The notes under the pieces are model-generated. The model was not told the origin of the DNA, made no database searches, and saw only the letters and a list, made by a program, of their open reading frames with translations. Shown in pieces: positions 25,403 to 34,171 of a stretch of DNA of 64,000 bases. The first letter of the stretch is position 1; the number at the start of each line of letters is the position of its first letter. Source of the DNA: Sphaerimonospora sp050942215 (GTDB taxonomy: Bacteria > Actinomycetota > Actinomycetes > Streptosporangiales > Streptosporangiaceae); assembly GCF_050942215.1 (NCBI RefSeq), contig NZ_CP192056.1:4836001-4900000 (forward strand), read 5' to 3'. The translations under genes and the position numbers were made by a program.

Positions 25403-25630
25403 GTGCCGTTCCCGCGCCGTCTCGGAAGTTCCGCCGCCGGTCCTGGCGTCGGGCCCTACGTCGAGAACCTTGTCCTCGAGGCTCGCCGCCGCCTCCGGCT
25501 TTACGAAGACCCGGACCCCCGCCTTGTCTACGACCTGGTCTCCGGACGCGGCCGTGCTCGCCAGGAAGAATTCGAGCGCATTCGCCTCATCGCGCCTGTG
25601 CCGGATCCGCCCGGACCTCGCTCTGGGTGA
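25403..25630 (+). CDS. Possible small ORF, unrecognised
   Basis: 75 codons from a GTG without a clear ribosome-binding site. The translation has a plausible central part (PYVENLVLEARRRLRLYEDP then RLVYDLVSGRGRARQEEFER) with normal amino-acid balance, which is why it is listed. The stretch could equally be a remnant or noncoding. Apart from this ORF, 25389-25693 holds nothing I can identify. Confidence 0.25.
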   Translation: MPFPRRLGSSAAGPGVGPYVENLVLEARRRLRLYEDPDPRLVYDLVSGRGRARQEEFERIRLIAPVPDPPGPRSG

Positions 25631-25693
25631 TCCGACAGAGCGGCCATGGCCGCCCACGTCGTCCTTCAGTCCTCGCACTACGGTAGGCGAGCC

Positions 25694-26035
25694 GTGCGCC
25701 ACTACGGCTCGCGCCATTCTCCTGACCGGTCGGCACTCCATAAGTATGATTCCGGTATCAGTGAGAAGAAGGCGCGGATCACGATTACCGTAGACCCCCA
25801 CCTGGCCGCCTACGCCGAACGCCTCGTCGAGACCGGCAAAGCCCCATCCGTCTCCGCCGTACTCAACGACGCACTCGAAGAGCGGGTCCAGCGCGACCGG
25901 CGCGCGCGCCGCTGGTGGAACGCCAAGGCGGCCGAGGCCGCAGCCGACCCCACCTGCAACGCCCGAATTTCCAGGATGCGCGCCCACATCGACGAGCAGA
26001 TCCGCCGTTTCGAGCAGGAGCGCGACAGCGCGTGA
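25694..26035 (+). CDS. Ribbon-helix-helix-like antitoxin of a VapBC-type pair
   Basis: 113 residues if the GTG at 25694 is used. The reading frame extends to an ATG at 25646. The conserved part begins at SEKKARITITVDPHLAAYAE (about 25760), which looks like the beta strand and first helix of a ribbon-helix-helix DNA-binding domain. A long basic helical tail that should wrap the toxin follows. The start is unclear: a TATGAT -10-like box at 25745-25750 lies inside the extended frame and no ATG/GTG/TTG in frame follows it. The end overlaps the toxin gene (GTGA). Confidence 0.65.
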   Translation: MRHYGSRHSPDRSALHKYDSGISEKKARITITVDPHLAAYAERLVETGKAPSVSAVLNDALEERVQRDRRARRWWNAKAAEAAADPTCNARISRMRAHIDEQIRRFEQERDSA

Positions 26036-26460
26036 GCGACCACACCCCGACACCCCTCATCCTCGACACCACCGTCCTGCACGAACTCGCCCGCGGCGAG
26101 GCCGGCACCATCGGCCTCATACAGAGTTACGACGCTGACGGCCGGCCCATGGTCGTGTCCGCGCTGGCGATCACCTCGACACTCATCGAGGCACGCAGCG
26201 AGGAAGCCGCCGACGCCATGCACGGCCTGGCCACCATGGAACACGTCGTGGTCGCGCCCCTTAAGGACGCGGAACAGGCCGAGAACCTCGCCTTGGTGGC
26301 CGTCGCCACTGGCCTGGACGTCTGCGAGGCGCACACCGCGGCATTCGCCGACGTCTCGGTGTGCCCCATCCTGACCTTCGACGCCACCCGGTGGAACGAG
26401 GCGTCGCGATCCCTGGACGACCACCTGTTCACGATCGAGATCGCCGACCCCGACCTGTAA
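26032..26460 (+). CDS. PIN-domain ribonuclease toxin (VapC-like)
   Basis: 142 residues, GTG start overlapping the antitoxin stop. The PIN fold acidic residues are placed at the expected sites: the first Asp in ILDTTVLHELA, a Glu in STLIEARSEE, then CEAHTAAFAD and the last Asp in ILTFDATRW. Such toxins cut tRNA or rRNA when freed from the antitoxin. Pairing and overlap support a type II toxin-antitoxin unit. The target is unknown. Confidence 0.8.
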   Translation: MSDHTPTPLILDTTVLHELARGEAGTIGLIQSYDADGRPMVVSALAITSTLIEARSEEAADAMHGLATMEHVVVAPLKDAEQAENLALVAVATGLDVCEAHTAAFADVSVCPILTFDATRWNEASRSLDDHLFTIEIADPDL

Positions 26461-26585
26461 CGAGGCCCGGTCCTCAGCGATCCAACGCGCCTGCCCCCTC
26501 GCACTCTTTCCCACCTCTTCCGGCGCAGGTGAAGAGGGCAACGTACACGTGCGCGTCAAGCCGGAGTGCGGCGACAAATCGACCT

Positions 26586-28166
26586 TCACGTACTCAGCAG
26601 ACCGCGGGTCTGCAGGGTCTTGTCAAGCCGACCGACGTACGTGCTACCCGCCCATGATTGCAGGCCGGCCCGAGCCTGCCCGATCTGATGCGCGAGGCGG
26701 GCCGAGGTGTGCTGTGCGGCGATGTCGGCCGCCTCGGACAGACGCGCGGTGGCTTCGGGGATCTCCCGGGCGAGAGTCAGCGCGGTGGCGTACTGCGCGA
26801 GGGCGAATCCACGATCGACCTTGAAGCGAGGATCGAGCCCGGTGAGAGTCCGCTGTGCAGCAGCGACCGCCGCACCGGACCGCCGTAGACGGACCAGCGA
26901 CATGGCCGCCTTGGAGTCCAGCATCGACGGTGAGATCCAGTACAGGAAGGCGGGGTCTCCGTCACCCCTCGGGTCTCCGGCCAGCCGGAGTGCGTTGTCG
27001 TGCGCACGGGCGCTCGCGGTCGCGTCCCCGGCAGCCGCATAGGCGTCGGACAGCACAGACTCGTTCATGGCGCGAAGCAGCCGGCTCGGCGATCTGGCGA
27101 CCCAGCCGCGAGCCGCGAACGCGTGATCCAGGGCAAGGGCCGCGCGTTGCTGGTAAGCGGCCATGCTCCCCAGCCAGCAGTGCAGATAGCCGATCAGTGT
27201 CGGGTCTCCGAGGTCCAGCGCCGCACGTAATCCCTCATTCAACGCCCGCTGAGCGGCCGCGACGTCGAGCAGATCGTAGGAAAGGTACCCGGTCAGTTGC
27301 GACAACTGTCCGTACGCCGCGAGCAGGCGACCACGCAACGCCTGCGGCATCGAACCGCGGACCAGGATCTGAGCCAACGCGTTCCGCTGCCCGTTCACGG
27401 CAGGCAGCACGGCGGCGGGGCCATGGCCGTCGTCCAGTTCTCGCGCGTACGCGGTCAGCTTCTCGAAGGTCGCCACCGTCTGCGCATCAACCCGACTCGC
27501 CGATCGCACGACTTGGCCGAGGCGCTGCTCCTCTTCTGGGCCGAGTACGCGCAACAGGCGCAGCGCCTGAGTCCCTCCGAACGCAAGGGCCAGCTCGAAC
27601 AGCAGCTCACGTCGCCTCACGTCGGCCTCCTCGATGCCGATGGCACGCAAGAGTTCCACGCACGCCGACGTGTCCACAACCGACTCGGCGAGCGGGGCAC
27701 CCGCACTCGCCTCCATGCTGACACGTCGCCCGCCATCCGGGCAGGGTGCCGGGGACCGGTTCTCGTCCAGATGACGTAGGTCGGTGGCGTCGAGCAGCTC
27801 ACGGTCCTTGACGTCGTAGGACATCCGAGTTTCGTCGGCGACCAGCCTCGCCGCATGGGTCTGGTAGACCCGGGCCAAGGTGACGAGGCACCGGGCGGGC
27901 GGCCTGCGTCCACCGTCCGGCCACGCCTCGAAGTCGTACAGCCGGGCCTCCCGCAACGAGGCCGTGCCCGCCGGGTCGAGGTCGTTGACCAGGCCGACGA
28001 CTTCGGCAGCGGTACGGCCGTGGGCGAGCCGGTACAGTCTCGGCGGGCTTACGTCGTGATCGAGCGCGAGCACGTCGGCGATCTGGTCCCAGGTGAAGCC
28101 CTTCGTGCGGAGTTCCGCACTACGGGCGCGTGCCCGAAGCAGCACGCGGTACCCCTCACCGGACAT
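26586..28166 (-). CDS. HTH regulator with TPR-like helical repeats
   Basis: 526 residues from the ATG at 28166, with GGAGG seven bases upstream. A GTG two codons earlier lies too close to that site. Residues about 5-50 form a helix-turn-helix (ELRTKGFTWDQIADVLALD). From about 170 to the end the protein is a helical repeat array with TPR character, for example ALGGDP-type and DAYAAAGDATASARAHDNAL segments. This layout is common among actinobacterial developmental or antibiotic regulators. It is divergent from an ATP-binding anti-sigma-like gene. Confidence 0.75.
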   Translation of the reverse strand: MSGEGYRVLLRARARSAELRTKGFTWDQIADVLALDHDVSPPRLYRLAHGRTAAEVVGLVNDLDPAGTASLREARLYDFEAWPDGGRRPPARCLVTLARVYQTHAARLVADETRMSYDVKDRELLDATDLRHLDENRSPAPCPDGGRRVSMEASAGAPLAESVVDTSACVELLRAIGIEEADVRRRELLFELALAFGGTQALRLLRVLGPEEEQRLGQVVRSASRVDAQTVATFEKLTAYARELDDGHGPAAVLPAVNGQRNALAQILVRGSMPQALRGRLLAAYGQLSQLTGYLSYDLLDVAAAQRALNEGLRAALDLGDPTLIGYLHCWLGSMAAYQQRAALALDHAFAARGWVARSPSRLLRAMNESVLSDAYAAAGDATASARAHDNALRLAGDPRGDGDPAFLYWISPSMLDSKAAMSLVRLRRSGAAVAAAQRTLTGLDPRFKVDRGFALAQYATALTLAREIPEATARLSEAADIAAQHTSARLAHQIGQARAGLQSWAGSTYVGRLDKTLQTRGLLST

Positions 28167-28452
28167 CAGCACACCTCCGTCACCTGCGATTACTTACGGA
28201 TCGTACATCGCCGGTTACGCTCCATTACAGCCAGCGGGAGCAACGGCACCGGTCCCGGGATGTGGACACGCTGTAAGAGGGCATTCGCCCAGCTCAGAGT
28301 GGTCTCGACGCGGGTAATCGATGCGCCGGAGATGGGGATTCGCTGATCAGAGGCGCCGAGGCACAGTTCTGCTTGCAGGAGGACAGTCGCCTGTTCGAAA
28401 CACTCCGAGGTTGAGCATCTCGGACGCCGCCCCATCCCCGTTGAGGAATCCC

Positions 28453-29007
28453 ATGCCCTATCTGTCCCGTCTCATCGACACCGTCACCGAACAACCCCCT
28501 TCCGCATTCATACCGCCGCAGCGAGACCCGGACCTTTCCCTCGCCACCCCAGTCCAAGTGCCTCCCGTACACGTACGCGCGATGATCGACATGCCACCCG
28601 GCTGGCTGATCTGGCGGCGTACTTTCACGGGCGCACTCGACCAGATCCCACATACTCGCCAGTTCGTCCGGTTCCTTCTGGCTGACGCGTGGTGCCGAGA
28701 AGACGCCGCGCTGATTGTCACGGAACTCGCAGGCAACGCCGTCCGGCATACCGGCAGCGGCAGGGCGGGCGGCACCTTCATCGTCGAAGTCACCCGGGCC
28801 CAGGACAGCGTCCGTATCGGGGTCTACGACTGCGGCTGGGGCGGCGTCCCCCGATTCGGCATGCCCTTCCGCAGCACATCCCAGCGTGGCCGTGGCCTGG
28901 CCGTTGTCACCGCCCTGGCGGACAGCATCGGCTACGAGGGATCCGACGACGTCGGACACCTGGTCTGGGCCACATTGGTGTGCCCAGACCAGCATGCTCC
29001 TCGGTGA
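28453..29007 (+). CDS. RsbW-like ATP-binding anti-sigma factor
   Basis: 184 residues, ATG with GAGGAA upstream. The GHKL ATPase fold is clear in the C-terminal 130 residues: N box ALIVTELAGNAVRHTG, G1 box IGVYDCGWG and G2 box RGRGLAVVTALAD. Such proteins sequester sigma factors or phosphorylate anti-anti-sigma partners. No sigma or STAS gene is adjacent. Actinomycetes often pair this protein with an HTH regulator, matching its divergent neighbour. Confidence 0.85.
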   Translation: MPYLSRLIDTVTEQPPSAFIPPQRDPDLSLATPVQVPPVHVRAMIDMPPGWLIWRRTFTGALDQIPHTRQFVRFLLADAWCREDAALIVTELAGNAVRHTGSGRAGGTFIVEVTRAQDSVRIGVYDCGWGGVPRFGMPFRSTSQRGRGLAVVTALADSIGYEGSDDVGHLVWATLVCPDQHAPR

Positions 29008-29094
29008 TGAGCGGACGGGAGCCCCGCGTGCGCATTGCCCTACCTGCTGCTGCCGTTCTCAGCGACATCGGCAAGGCTTCCCACGTACGGCAGA

Positions 29095-29100
29095 TAGATT
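29095..29100 (+). promoter_or_regulatory. -10 box of a likely leaderless promoter for the DUF6247-like gene
   Basis: TAGATT lies seven bases before the ATG at 29108, and no ribosome-binding site is present in between. Confidence 0.5.
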
Positions 29101-29107
29101 GGTCGGT

Positions 29108-29407
29108 ATGACCGCTCAGCCTCTGGAATCTTCTGGACTTCATGATCCCGGCGAGGACCCGGCCGCGATCTTCGAGGCGCTTCCGCCGTCGAGCCGTGCC
29201 CAGTTCCGGGCGGAGTACGAGGAGGCATTGAACGCCGCCCACGACTTGGCCCGCTTCAAGCAGGTGCAGACGCTTCTGCGTCAGTGGCGACTGCGAGCAA
29301 TCGCTTACGCTCGCCAGGGCTACGAGGAGGCCGTCCAGGACGCGCTCCAGCAGCGAGCCGAGATGTTCACCCGCTACACCCCTCCGGAGTGGGAAGGCCG
29401 GGTGTGA
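29108..29407 (+). CDS. DUF6247-like protein, probable antitoxin-type partner
   Basis: 99 residues. The centre (EDPAAIFEALPPSSRAQFRA then EYEEALNAAHDLARFKQVQT) is the pattern I associate with DUF6247, a small helical actinobacterial family, and LLRQWRLRAIAYARQGYEEA closes it. Function is not established. The stop overlaps the next small gene by GTGA. A small helical protein translationally coupled to a compact beta-rich one is the layout of toxin-antitoxin units, but that is inference. Confidence 0.65.
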   Translation: MTAQPLESSGLHDPGEDPAAIFEALPPSSRAQFRAEYEEALNAAHDLARFKQVQTLLRQWRLRAIAYARQGYEEAVQDALQQRAEMFTRYTPPEWEGRV

Positions 29408-29661
29408 GCTACAAGTTCGACGGTTTCCACGGACGCGCCCTGTACGAGCTGAACGGTCTTCCCCAAGAAGTACGAGATGGCGCGCTGTTGGAACGACTCA
29501 TCGAACTCCTTCGCAACCCGTGGGACGCCGTCGCGGAGCGGCCCGGCCAGTCGGTGGTGAGACAGGCCTTCTTCGGAGACGACAGCCAGGGGATGATCAC
29601 TTTCATCCTTGACGAAGACACCCAGACTTTGCGCATAATCGACATCCTCTGGATCGGCTGA
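29404..29661 (+). CDS. Small RelE-like protein coupled to the DUF6247-like gene
   Basis: 85 residues, GTG start in the overlap. The sequence GLPQEVRDGALLERLIELLR followed by RQAFFGDDSQGMITFILDED and LRIIDILWIG has the helix-helix-beta-sheet order of RelE/ParE-fold toxins, including a C-terminal strand with alternating hydrophobics. The usual catalytic residues cannot be assigned. Its partner position supports a toxin role, and an unrelated coupled pair is the main alternative. Confidence 0.6.
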   Translation: MSYKFDGFHGRALYELNGLPQEVRDGALLERLIELLRNPWDAVAERPGQSVVRQAFFGDDSQGMITFILDEDTQTLRIIDILWIG

Positions 29662-29841
29662 CCTCGGGTTCCACCACCTCCGGTACGGCGCCGGAGGCCG
29701 CCACTTGCGGTGGACAGGTGAACCTGAAAGTGGTCACGTAAACTCTGCCCACACCCAGCACCAGCCGCCGGGATGATCAGCGCCCTGAGTGCCCTCAGCC
29801 GCAGGCTGCTCCCTTGTGATCGTCAGTTGCCCGTGGGAAGG

Positions 29842-30753
29842 TCAGCCGGGGAGGGGAGGCTGCGTCGGCCCGGCAGCGGAGTGGAACGGCAGGGCAAGCT
29901 CGAACAGTGGGTCAAGGTCAGGCGGCTCGGTGCCGGGCGGAATGGTCCACCCCCACTCGCGCTCGGCCGGGGTCCATACGTCGGACAGGTGCGGATAGGG
30001 ATTGGCGAGGCCGAGCTCGACCGGAGGTGCGGGCAGTTTTACCGCCAACCGCGGCACCCGGTTCCAGTACACGTCGATCACGGACACGTTGTAGCCGCCG
30101 GAGCGCTGGATGGCCGCGTACCCCTTCCGCATCACCGGCTGCCAGGCGAGCTCGCGTTTCTCGATCTCTTCGGTTATCGCCTCCAGGAGGCGCCTACCGA
30201 CGGCGACCCTCTCCTGGGAAACACGCAACTCCTCGACGAATGCCTCCCAGGTCCACGACGTGGCCTGTGTACGGTTCTGCTGCGTGTCCTTGGTGAAGTC
30301 GTTCGGCCTGACCACGACTTTGAAGTTCGGTGCGGGGGCCGAGTCTCCGATGCGAAGGACCTCAACCTCCACGCCGAAGAAGCCGATCCCGCTGACGGTG
30401 TTGTCGTTGAGCCACTCCAGCGCGGCGGCATGCTCTTCGGTCACGGTCTGGGCGACCCAGATCACGACCTTGGCCTCGGTGCCGGCGCAGTAGGTGAGAA
30501 GCTGTCCCAGGTGCCCGTGATCCGTCGACTCGAGCTGGTTCTCGACCACGACGACCCGCCCTTGGGCGTCTTCCAGAAGAAGATCGAGGGCGTACCGGCC
30601 GACCGCGTACTCGCGATGCCGGAAGTCGAGCGCGAGTCCCACTGCCTGGCCGAGGATATCGAGATTGTCGGCGAGCCAGGGAGTGAAGTCTTTTGCTTCG
30701 TTCGGCCAAATCGAGCGTAAGGGCACGGTTTCGAGCCTGCCGAGATTCACCAT
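29842..30753 (-). CDS. DUF4268 family nuclease-like protein
   Basis: 303 residues from the ATG at 30753. The N-terminal half is PD-(D/E)XK-like: a conserved aspartate in VGRYALDLLLED and the E-x-Q pair in RVVVVENQLESTDHGHLGQL, followed by LTYCAGTEAKVVIWVAQ. DUF4268 proteins occur alone or at the end of restriction enzymes and are thought to be endonuclease-related. It is divergent from the mcrBC genes, with 170 bases between starts, so a joint defence role is plausible but unproven. Confidence 0.78.
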   Translation of the reverse strand: MVNLGRLETVPLRSIWPNEAKDFTPWLADNLDILGQAVGLALDFRHREYAVGRYALDLLLEDAQGRVVVVENQLESTDHGHLGQLLTYCAGTEAKVVIWVAQTVTEEHAAALEWLNDNTVSGIGFFGVEVEVLRIGDSAPAPNFKVVVRPNDFTKDTQQNRTQATSWTWEAFVEELRVSQERVAVGRRLLEAITEEIEKRELAWQPVMRKGYAAIQRSGGYNVSVIDVYWNRVPRLAVKLPAPPVELGLANPYPHLSDVWTPAEREWGWTIPPGTEPPDLDPLFELALPFHSAAGPTQPPLPG

Positions 30754-30923
30754 GTCTTCTCGTTTATCACCTCCGGAGCACGTGCGCTCGCACCTACATG
30801 ATTTGGCCACGAGGCAGGCCAAGATGATCGAAGAGGATCGCGCCTTCGCTGAGCACAGCGGCAGCGAAGACGCTACGGTGATCAATATAGTGATCTTGAC
30901 ATTGGAAGGAATCTCCACTGGCC
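30754..30923. promoter_or_regulatory. Shared intergenic promoter region of the DUF4268 and mcrBC genes
   Basis: The + strand carries TATAGT at 30886-30891, a good -10, and GGAAGGA at 30904-30910. That is 13 bases from the mcrB ATG, longer than ideal. The - strand side has a GAGGTGATAAACGAGAAG purine-rich stretch before the DUF4268 start. Confidence 0.4.
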
Positions 30924-32981
30924 ATGGCATCGCGGACGGAGCTCACCAGGAAGATGCTGTTCACCGCAGCCCAGGTGCTGGCCGAGCATCCGGACGGCGT
31001 GGCAACTCGCGAGCTATGGCCCCTGGTCAGAGATCGGTTGCCCGGCCTGGAGGAAGAGTGGAAACCTGGCGGTGTCGAGAGCAACACACCTGAGCTCGCC
31101 CTCGGCTACAAGAGCGGCGGGCTGGTCAAATCGGGCTGGGTCATCAAGTCCCAGGGCCGCTGGCAGCTCACCTCGCTCGGCCGGATCGCCCTCCGTGAGC
31201 ACTCCGACGTGTCGTCGTTCATGGCCGCCGCCCATGTCGGCTACAAGTACTGGGACCAGCATCGCGCCGGGTTCGAGACGGCCAGGCGGTTGCTGGAAGC
31301 CGTACCGGAAGGAGGCTGGGTCTCCGCGAGCGACCTCGCGGCGGAGGCGGGCCTGGACCAGATACGACTGGTGTGCTGGTTGCAGGGGGAACGCCCCGAG
31401 GGCTGGCACCGGGCGCTCGACTCGGACGGCGGTCTACCGGACTCGGCCCACTCAGACGAGGTATCACGACAGCAGTGGCTACGGCTGCTCGAAGCCGAAG
31501 GGCTGCACGTCGTGCTCGGACGAGTCCCGCCTGTACGGGAGATCCCGCGTGAGGACCTGCGGCAGCTCTTGATCGATGATCCAGATGGCCCCGACGTCTC
31601 TGAACGCGTTCGGCGGGCCTGGTTGGTACGCGGACTTGGCGTGTACGGCGGGAGCCTGCTGCACGACTGGCTCGCTGAGGGATATTGCTCGCTGCCCGCC
31701 ATAAAGCTGCGCGAGCTGCCGCCCGGCTCGTCCCAGGAGACCGTACGGGGGGCGGTCGAGGAGGACTACGCGCACGGGTCGTTCAACGAGAAGCTGAAGA
31801 AGACCAACGAGTTCTACGCGTTCCTCAGCCGCATGCGCGAGGGCGACCTGGTGCTCTGCAACGACGGCGGAAAAATCTATGTGGGCCGCATCCAGGGCGA
31901 GCCCGCCTTCCGAGCCAGCGTGGAGAACCGGGCGAATCTCCAGCGACCGGTCGCCTGGCTCAACGCCGGCGCGCCGCTCGACTTCGACGAGCTGCCCGAC
32001 GAGATGTCGGCCAAGCTGGCCACCCAGCACGATGTGCTCGACCTCACCGAATTCATCGACGACCTGGAGAAGCTCGTCGGGCCGGAGCCGGCACCGCAGA
32101 GGGAGTTCAGGCTTCCCGACGTGACGCCGAAGCTGGCCGCCGACCTGTTCGTCGACGAGGACTGGCTCCAGGAGTGCGTGGACCTGCTCCGGGACCGGCC
32201 GCAGCTCATCATGTACGGCCCGCCGGGCACGGGGAAGACGTACATCGCCCAGCACCTCGCCGAGCACCTGGCCGGCGCCAAGCCACAGAACGTGAAGCTC
32301 GTCCAGTTCCATCCCTCCTACTCCTACGAGGACTTCTTCGAGGGCTTCCGGCCGGTGCAGACACCGGACGGACGAGGGGTGGTGTTCAAGCCGCTGCCGG
32401 GTCCGCTGCTGCGGCTGGTGGACGCCGCCCGGGAACGCCCGGAGGAGCCGTTCGTCCTCATCATCGACGAGATCAACCGGGGCAACATCGCCAAGATCTT
32501 CGGCGAGCTGTACTTCCTGCTCGAATATCGCAAGAAGGCCATCGACCTGCTCTATTCGTCGGCCGACGAGACCGGCGCGCCGTTCACGCTGCCGGAGAAC
32601 CTGGTCGTCATCGGCACCATGAACACCGCTGACCGATCGATCGCACTGGTCGACGCGGCGATGCGGCGGCGGTTCGCCTTCGTCGAGCTGCACCCCGAGG
32701 AGAAGCCCACCTCGGACGTCCTGCACCACTGGCTTGCCCATGAAGGGCTCCCGGACGAGGCCGCGCGGCTGCTGGCAGAACTCAACTCTCGGATCGAGGA
32801 CCACGACTTCAAGATCGGCCCGTCGTATCTGATGCGCCCGGCCATCTATGACAACCCGAAGGGCTTCGAAGGGGTCTGGCGCACGCAGATCCTGCCGCTG
32901 CTCGAAGAGCACCATTACGGCGACGGCATCGACGTGGCCGAACGATACGGACTGGAGACGCTGCGGCGAGCGATCTCATGA
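30924..32981 (+). CDS. mcrB: McrB-type AAA+ restriction GTPase/ATPase with winged-helix and PUA-like reader domains
   Basis: 685 residues. Residues 1-95 resemble the Mrr N-terminal winged helix (KMLFTAAQVLAEHPDGVATR and GRWQLTSLGRIAL). Residues about 277-330 look like an EVE/PUA-type modified-base reader (YAFLSRMREGDLVLCNDGGK). From about 420 the AAA_5 motor has Walker A GPPGTGKT (about 432), Walker B LIIDEINR (about 512), sensor GTMNTADRSI and an arginine-rich AMRRRFAFVEL. McrB motors use GTP or ATP to translocate DNA to a McrC nuclease. Overlaps mcrC by ATGA. Confidence 0.9.
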   Translation: MASRTELTRKMLFTAAQVLAEHPDGVATRELWPLVRDRLPGLEEEWKPGGVESNTPELALGYKSGGLVKSGWVIKSQGRWQLTSLGRIALREHSDVSSFMAAAHVGYKYWDQHRAGFETARRLLEAVPEGGWVSASDLAAEAGLDQIRLVCWLQGERPEGWHRALDSDGGLPDSAHSDEVSRQQWLRLLEAEGLHVVLGRVPPVREIPREDLRQLLIDDPDGPDVSERVRRAWLVRGLGVYGGSLLHDWLAEGYCSLPAIKLRELPPGSSQETVRGAVEEDYAHGSFNEKLKKTNEFYAFLSRMREGDLVLCNDGGKIYVGRIQGEPAFRASVENRANLQRPVAWLNAGAPLDFDELPDEMSAKLATQHDVLDLTEFIDDLEKLVGPEPAPQREFRLPDVTPKLAADLFVDEDWLQECVDLLRDRPQLIMYGPPGTGKTYIAQHLAEHLAGAKPQNVKLVQFHPSYSYEDFFEGFRPVQTPDGRGVVFKPLPGPLLRLVDAARERPEEPFVLIIDEINRGNIAKIFGELYFLLEYRKKAIDLLYSSADETGAPFTLPENLVVIGTMNTADRSIALVDAAMRRRFAFVELHPEEKPTSDVLHHWLAHEGLPDEAARLLAELNSRIEDHDFKIGPSYLMRPAIYDNPKGFEGVWRTQILPLLEEHHYGDGIDVAERYGLETLRRAIS

Positions 32982-34171
32982 CCTCCCCGATAACTCTCGT
33001 CGAGGGCGCCCCGCCGCAGGAGGTCGCGCTCACCGCCGAGCAGGCCGCCGCCCTCGTTGCGGCGAAAGCCGTACAGGTCGCTCCAGGCCCACGCGCCGGG
33101 CTGTGGCGCATCCGCGACAACGGATACGTCGGCGCGGCGACGATCGGCAGCGTCCAGATCAGGATCACCCCGAAGACGCCGGTCGACCGACTGCTGTTCC
33201 TGCTCGGCTATGCCCGCTCAATGCGGGGCTGGCGGCAGGAGGAGGTGCAGGCCGGCGAGCATCAGGACCTGCTGCCCGCGCTTGCGTACGCCTACGCCCG
33301 CGCCGCCCAGCGAGCGCTCTGGCAGGGGGTGTTGCAGGGCTACCGCGAGGTCGAGGAGTCCGCGCAGGTGGTGCGGGGACGGCTGCGTGAGGCGGACCAG
33401 ATCCGGCGCAGGTACGGCCTGCCGCTACCGGTCGAGATCCGCTACGACGAGTTCACCGTGGACATCGCGGAAAACCGGCTGCTCCTGGCGGCCACAGCCC
33501 GGCTGCTGCGCCTGCCCGGTCTCGACCCGGCGACCCGGAAGTCACTGCGGAACCCCCTAGCCCGACTGGCGGGGGTGTCTCCGCTGGTGCCGGGCACGCC
33601 ACTGCCAGCCTGGCAGCCGAGCCGGCTGAACACCCGCTACCACACCGCGCTTCGGCTCGCCGAGCTCGTGCTGCGCGGTCGCTCGTACGAGCTGGACGAC
33701 GGCACCATAGTGCGGGTGGACGGCCTGCTGCTGGAGATGTGGCGGGTCTTCGAAGACTTCGTCACCGTCGCGCTGGCCGAGGCCATGCGGCCGTACGGCG
33801 GGCGCAGCGACCTGCAGGACCGGCGCCACCATCTCGACCACGGCCGCCGGGTACCGCTGCGCCCCGACCTCGTCCGCTACGTCATCGGCGCGGACGGGAT
33901 CGAACGGCCCGCCACCGTCGTGGACGCCAAGTACAAGGTTTCCACCGGCCCGGACGGGCACAATGGTGACCTCTACCAGATGCTCGCCTACTGCACCGTG
34001 CTCGGCCTACGGCACGGCCACTTGGTGTACGTCAAGGGGAACACCGAGCCGTACCGGCATGTCGTACGCAGAGCCGATATCGAGATCAGTCGGCACACGC
34101 TCGACCTGACGCTTCCCCCTGCGCAATTGCTCGGCAGCGTGGAGGAGCTCGCGAAGGCGATCGTTGAATAG
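32978..34171 (+). CDS. mcrC: McrC-type nuclease subunit
   Basis: 397 residues starting in the ATGA overlap. The family signature near the N-terminus (YVGAATIGSVQIRITPKTPV then RLLFLLGYA) is followed by a middle helical domain and the C-terminal PD-(D/E)XK nuclease: RPDLVRYVIG, VVDAKYK near residue 314 and YQMLAYCTVLG. It should cut DNA when the McrB motor stalls, giving type IV restriction of modified DNA. All catalytic positions are intact, unlike the decayed copy beyond the IS element. Confidence 0.92.
   Translation: MTSPITLVEGAPPQEVALTAEQAAALVAAKAVQVAPGPRAGLWRIRDNGYVGAATIGSVQIRITPKTPVDRLLFLLGYARSMRGWRQEEVQAGEHQDLLPALAYAYARAAQRALWQGVLQGYREVEESAQVVRGRLREADQIRRRYGLPLPVEIRYDEFTVDIAENRLLLAATARLLRLPGLDPATRKSLRNPLARLAGVSPLVPGTPLPAWQPSRLNTRYHTALRLAELVLRGRSYELDDGTIVRVDGLLLEMWRVFEDFVTVALAEAMRPYGGRSDLQDRRHHLDHGRRVPLRPDLVRYVIGADGIERPATVVDAKYKVSTGPDGHNGDLYQMLAYCTVLGLRHGHLVYVKGNTEPYRHVVRRADIEISRHTLDLTLPPAQLLGSVEELAKAIVE

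Noticed and set aside
25031..26053. 340-codon frame on the minus strand over the small genes and antitoxin
   Set aside because: No recognisable motif and it covers well-supported + strand genes with ribosome-binding sites and a toxin-antitoxin overlap.
30665..31093. A + strand frame starting inside the DUF4268 gene and crossing into mcrB
   Set aside because: It mixes the antisense of DUF4268 with the mcrB promoter and start; no start site or family match.
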